Source: DASQGA01 sp963762085
Lineage (GTDB): Bacteria > Actinomycetota > Thermoleophilia > Gaiellales > Gaiellaceae
Assembly (NCBI GenBank): GCA_963762085.1
Contig: CAVXJD010000007.1
Span: 1-64,000 of the forward strand
DNA: 64,000 nucleotides
Direction: 5' to 3'
Shown: in pieces, positions 62,853 through 64,000 of the stretch
How the letters are laid out: every line of letters starts with the position of its first letter
Position numbering within the stretch: position 1 is the stretch's first letter
The notes under the pieces: generated by a model
The model's database searches: none
What the model was told of the DNA's origin: nothing
Seen by the model: only the letters and a program-made list of their open reading frames with translations
Made by a program: the position numbers and the translations under genes

Positions 62853-63467
62853 TTTCAGGTCGCGCACGAAGTCCCTCATCGCCTCCTGACGCGCCCCTTC
62901 GTCCGGCGCCCGGAGGATGGAGGATGGATGCACCGTCGCGACGACGCTCGGCGCAAGGTCCGACTCCACCGGAACACCGCGCATCTTGGTGACGCGAAAC
63001 TGGCGCCCCAGCAGCGACTGGGCTGCGGTCGCTCCGAGGCAGACGAGGACGTCCGGCTTGATCACTGCGAGCTCGGCCTCGAGCCAGGGACGACACGCAG
63101 TCATCTCGGTCCAGTTCGGCTTCTGATGGATCCGCCGCTTGCCCCGCGGCCCCCATTTGAAGTGCTTGACGGCATTCGTTACGTAGACCTTCGAACGATC
63201 GATACCCACGGCGGCAAGACCCTCGTCCAGAACCCGACCGGCGGGCCCGACGAACGGTTTCCCGGTGAGATCCTCCTGGTCGCCGGGCTGCTCCCCGACG
63301 AAGACGACATCGGCGTTTGCCGACCCTTCTCCAAAGACGGTCTGGGTCCCGAGCTCGTAGAGGTGGCAGGCCGTGCAGCCGGCTGCCGCGTCGCGGAGCT
63401 TCGGAAGCGTCCGTCGGTCAGGAACGAACGGCGCCGCGTTGTCGAGGCCCAGTTGCTCTGGTGCCAT
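62823..63467 (-). CDS. udgX: UdgX-type uracil-DNA glycosylase
   Basis: 214 residues of the family-4-like superfamily. 4Fe-4S ligands are C31 and C34 (GCTACHLY), C125 (ACRPWLE) and C143 (VCLGAT). Motif A is GEQPGDQEDLTGKPFVGPAG. The R-loop KRRIH (110-114) is the hallmark of UdgX, whose histidine (H114 here; H109 in the mycobacterial protein) forms a covalent bond to the abasic sugar after uracil release. HPSSILR is the late motif. A DNA-repair protein that becomes trapped on uracil sites. Confidence 0.93.
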   Translation of the reverse strand: MAPEQLGLDNAAPFVPDRRTLPKLRDAAAGCTACHLYELGTQTVFGEGSANADVVFVGEQPGDQEDLTGKPFVGPAGRVLDEGLAAVGIDRSKVYVTNAVKHFKWGPRGKRRIHQKPNWTEMTACRPWLEAELAVIKPDVLVCLGATAAQSLLGRQFRVTKMRGVPVESDLAPSVVATVHPSSILRAPDEGARQEAMRDFVRDLKAVGKLIRSR

Positions 63468-63511
63468 CGTCCCGTCGTACCCAGGAAGCGGGTCCGCTAG
63501 TCGGGCTAGGG

Positions 63512-64000
63512 CTACGCGAGAGGTTGTCGCCGGCGGCGCGCCGCCGCCGCCACGATCCCCGAGCCGGTGATGAGACCGATGAGGATCAACAGGATCGTAA
63601 GATGCGCTTCGCCGCCGTCGGTTGCGGCGGTCACCGCGCTGCTGACCGAATCCGAGGCCGCCGAGTCACCGGAAGCAGATTCCCCGCCCTGCACCGGCTT
63701 CTTGAACATGGCAGTCGGAGCTCCGAGACGGGAAGACGTGGCTACTTCCTTGAGCCCGCTGGCAACCGAAGGCGAGACCGAGCTCTCGAGCTGATTCAGG
63801 ATCGGCGCGGGCAGACCCCCTCCGTCTGAGCCGCCACCGCCACCGCCACTGTTGCCGCCACCACCGACTCCTCCGTTCGCCGTCGGGATCTCCTCGTAGT
63901 ACTGGTCGATCACTGGAGGAGGGCTCGCCGAGGCGACGCTCGCGAAGGCCAGTCCTGTCACGACAAGGAGCGCAAAGAGAAGCAATGTGCGGCGTAGGGA
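63512..64000 (-). CDS. Secreted/anchored Gly-Ser-rich protein, 5' end outside window
   Basis: At least 162 residues. A signal sequence (RRTLLLFALLVVTGLAFASVASA) continues in frame past the window edge, so the true start is not seen. The mature part has a poly-Gly/Ser linker (GGVGGGGNSGGGGGGSDGGG), a short conserved-looking helix region (ILNQLESSVSPSVASGLKEV) and a C-terminal TM helix (LTILLILIGLITGSGIVAAAA) with a basic stop-transfer tail RRRR. Likely a cell-surface protein anchored at its C-terminus. Confidence 0.65.
   Translation of the reverse strand, partial: SLRRTLLLFALLVVTGLAFASVASASPPPVIDQYYEEIPTANGGVGGGGNSGGGGGGSDGGGLPAPILNQLESSVSPSVASGLKEVATSSRLGAPTAMFKKPVQGGESASGDSAASDSVSSAVTAATDGGEAHLTILLILIGLITGSGIVAAAARRRRQPLA

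Overview
The window is very GC-rich and densely packed, and looks like chromosome of a high-GC actinobacterium, probably class Thermoleophilia (Gaiellales/Solirubrobacterales-like). The taxonomic pointers are the actinobacterial heat-shock order dnaK-grpE-dnaJ-hspR-clpB, a phosphatidylinositol synthesis cluster with inositol-3-phosphate synthase, many GTG/TTG starts, 1-4 nt start/stop overlaps, and large kinase and propeller signalling proteins. The class is an inference. No rRNA, CRISPR array, transposase or integrase was recognised. One tRNA (Ala, TGC) is present.

A recurring feature is single-base shifts inside otherwise well-conserved genes (clpB about 4, an amino-acid ABC binding protein about 4, the kinase fusion 2, pgsA 2, and one each in a decarboxylase, a PAP2 protein, a glycosyltransferase-PHP protein, a histidine kinase and a HIRAN protein). 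Several lie in G or C runs, so most are probably sequence errors. Such genes are annotated at the full reconstructed span.

Layout. 1-5.8 kb: heat-shock operon (minus). 5.9-13.2 kb: PLP decarboxylase, EamA exporter, moaA, and a giant Ser/Thr kinase-cyclase-TM-propeller-solute-binding fusion. 13.4-18.6 kb: inositol lipid cluster (PAP2, PgsA-like, an RHH-Ino1 fusion behind a perfect palindrome, GNAT, GT4-PHP). 18.6-22.6 kb: a long hairpin RNA candidate, a UDG-superfamily protein, membrane proteins, an RNA methyltransferase. 22.6-28.8 kb: YjbQ, metallopeptidase, cDPGS-like P-loop enzyme, carbamate kinase, ornithine carbamoyltransferase, rhomboid, small zincin. 28.8-38.6 kb: secreted proteins, a large sensor kinase, AI-2E exporter, methyltransferase, polar amino-acid ABC system, msrA. 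38.7-44.4 kb: HIRAN and SLATT proteins, hydantoinase/oxoprolinase pair, a CarH-like B12 regulator divergent from DUF378. 44.5-54.3 kb: RTX-repeat protein, TIR-TM-WD40, cNMP-binding protein, MBL hydrolase, small accessory genes, tRNA-Ala, metzincin. 54.3-64 kb: diguanylate cyclase, an NrtR/PncA/NiaP-like NAD salvage module, YyaL, an FkbM methyltransferase bracketed by 30-bp repeats that copy the 3' end of udgX, and udgX.

The most unusual items are the RHH-Ino1 fusion with a palindromic operator just upstream, the kinase-cyclase-propeller-solute-receptor fusion, the structured element at 18581-18751, the udgX-tail duplication around the FkbM gene, and two possible conflict-system proteins (SLATT and TIR-WD40).
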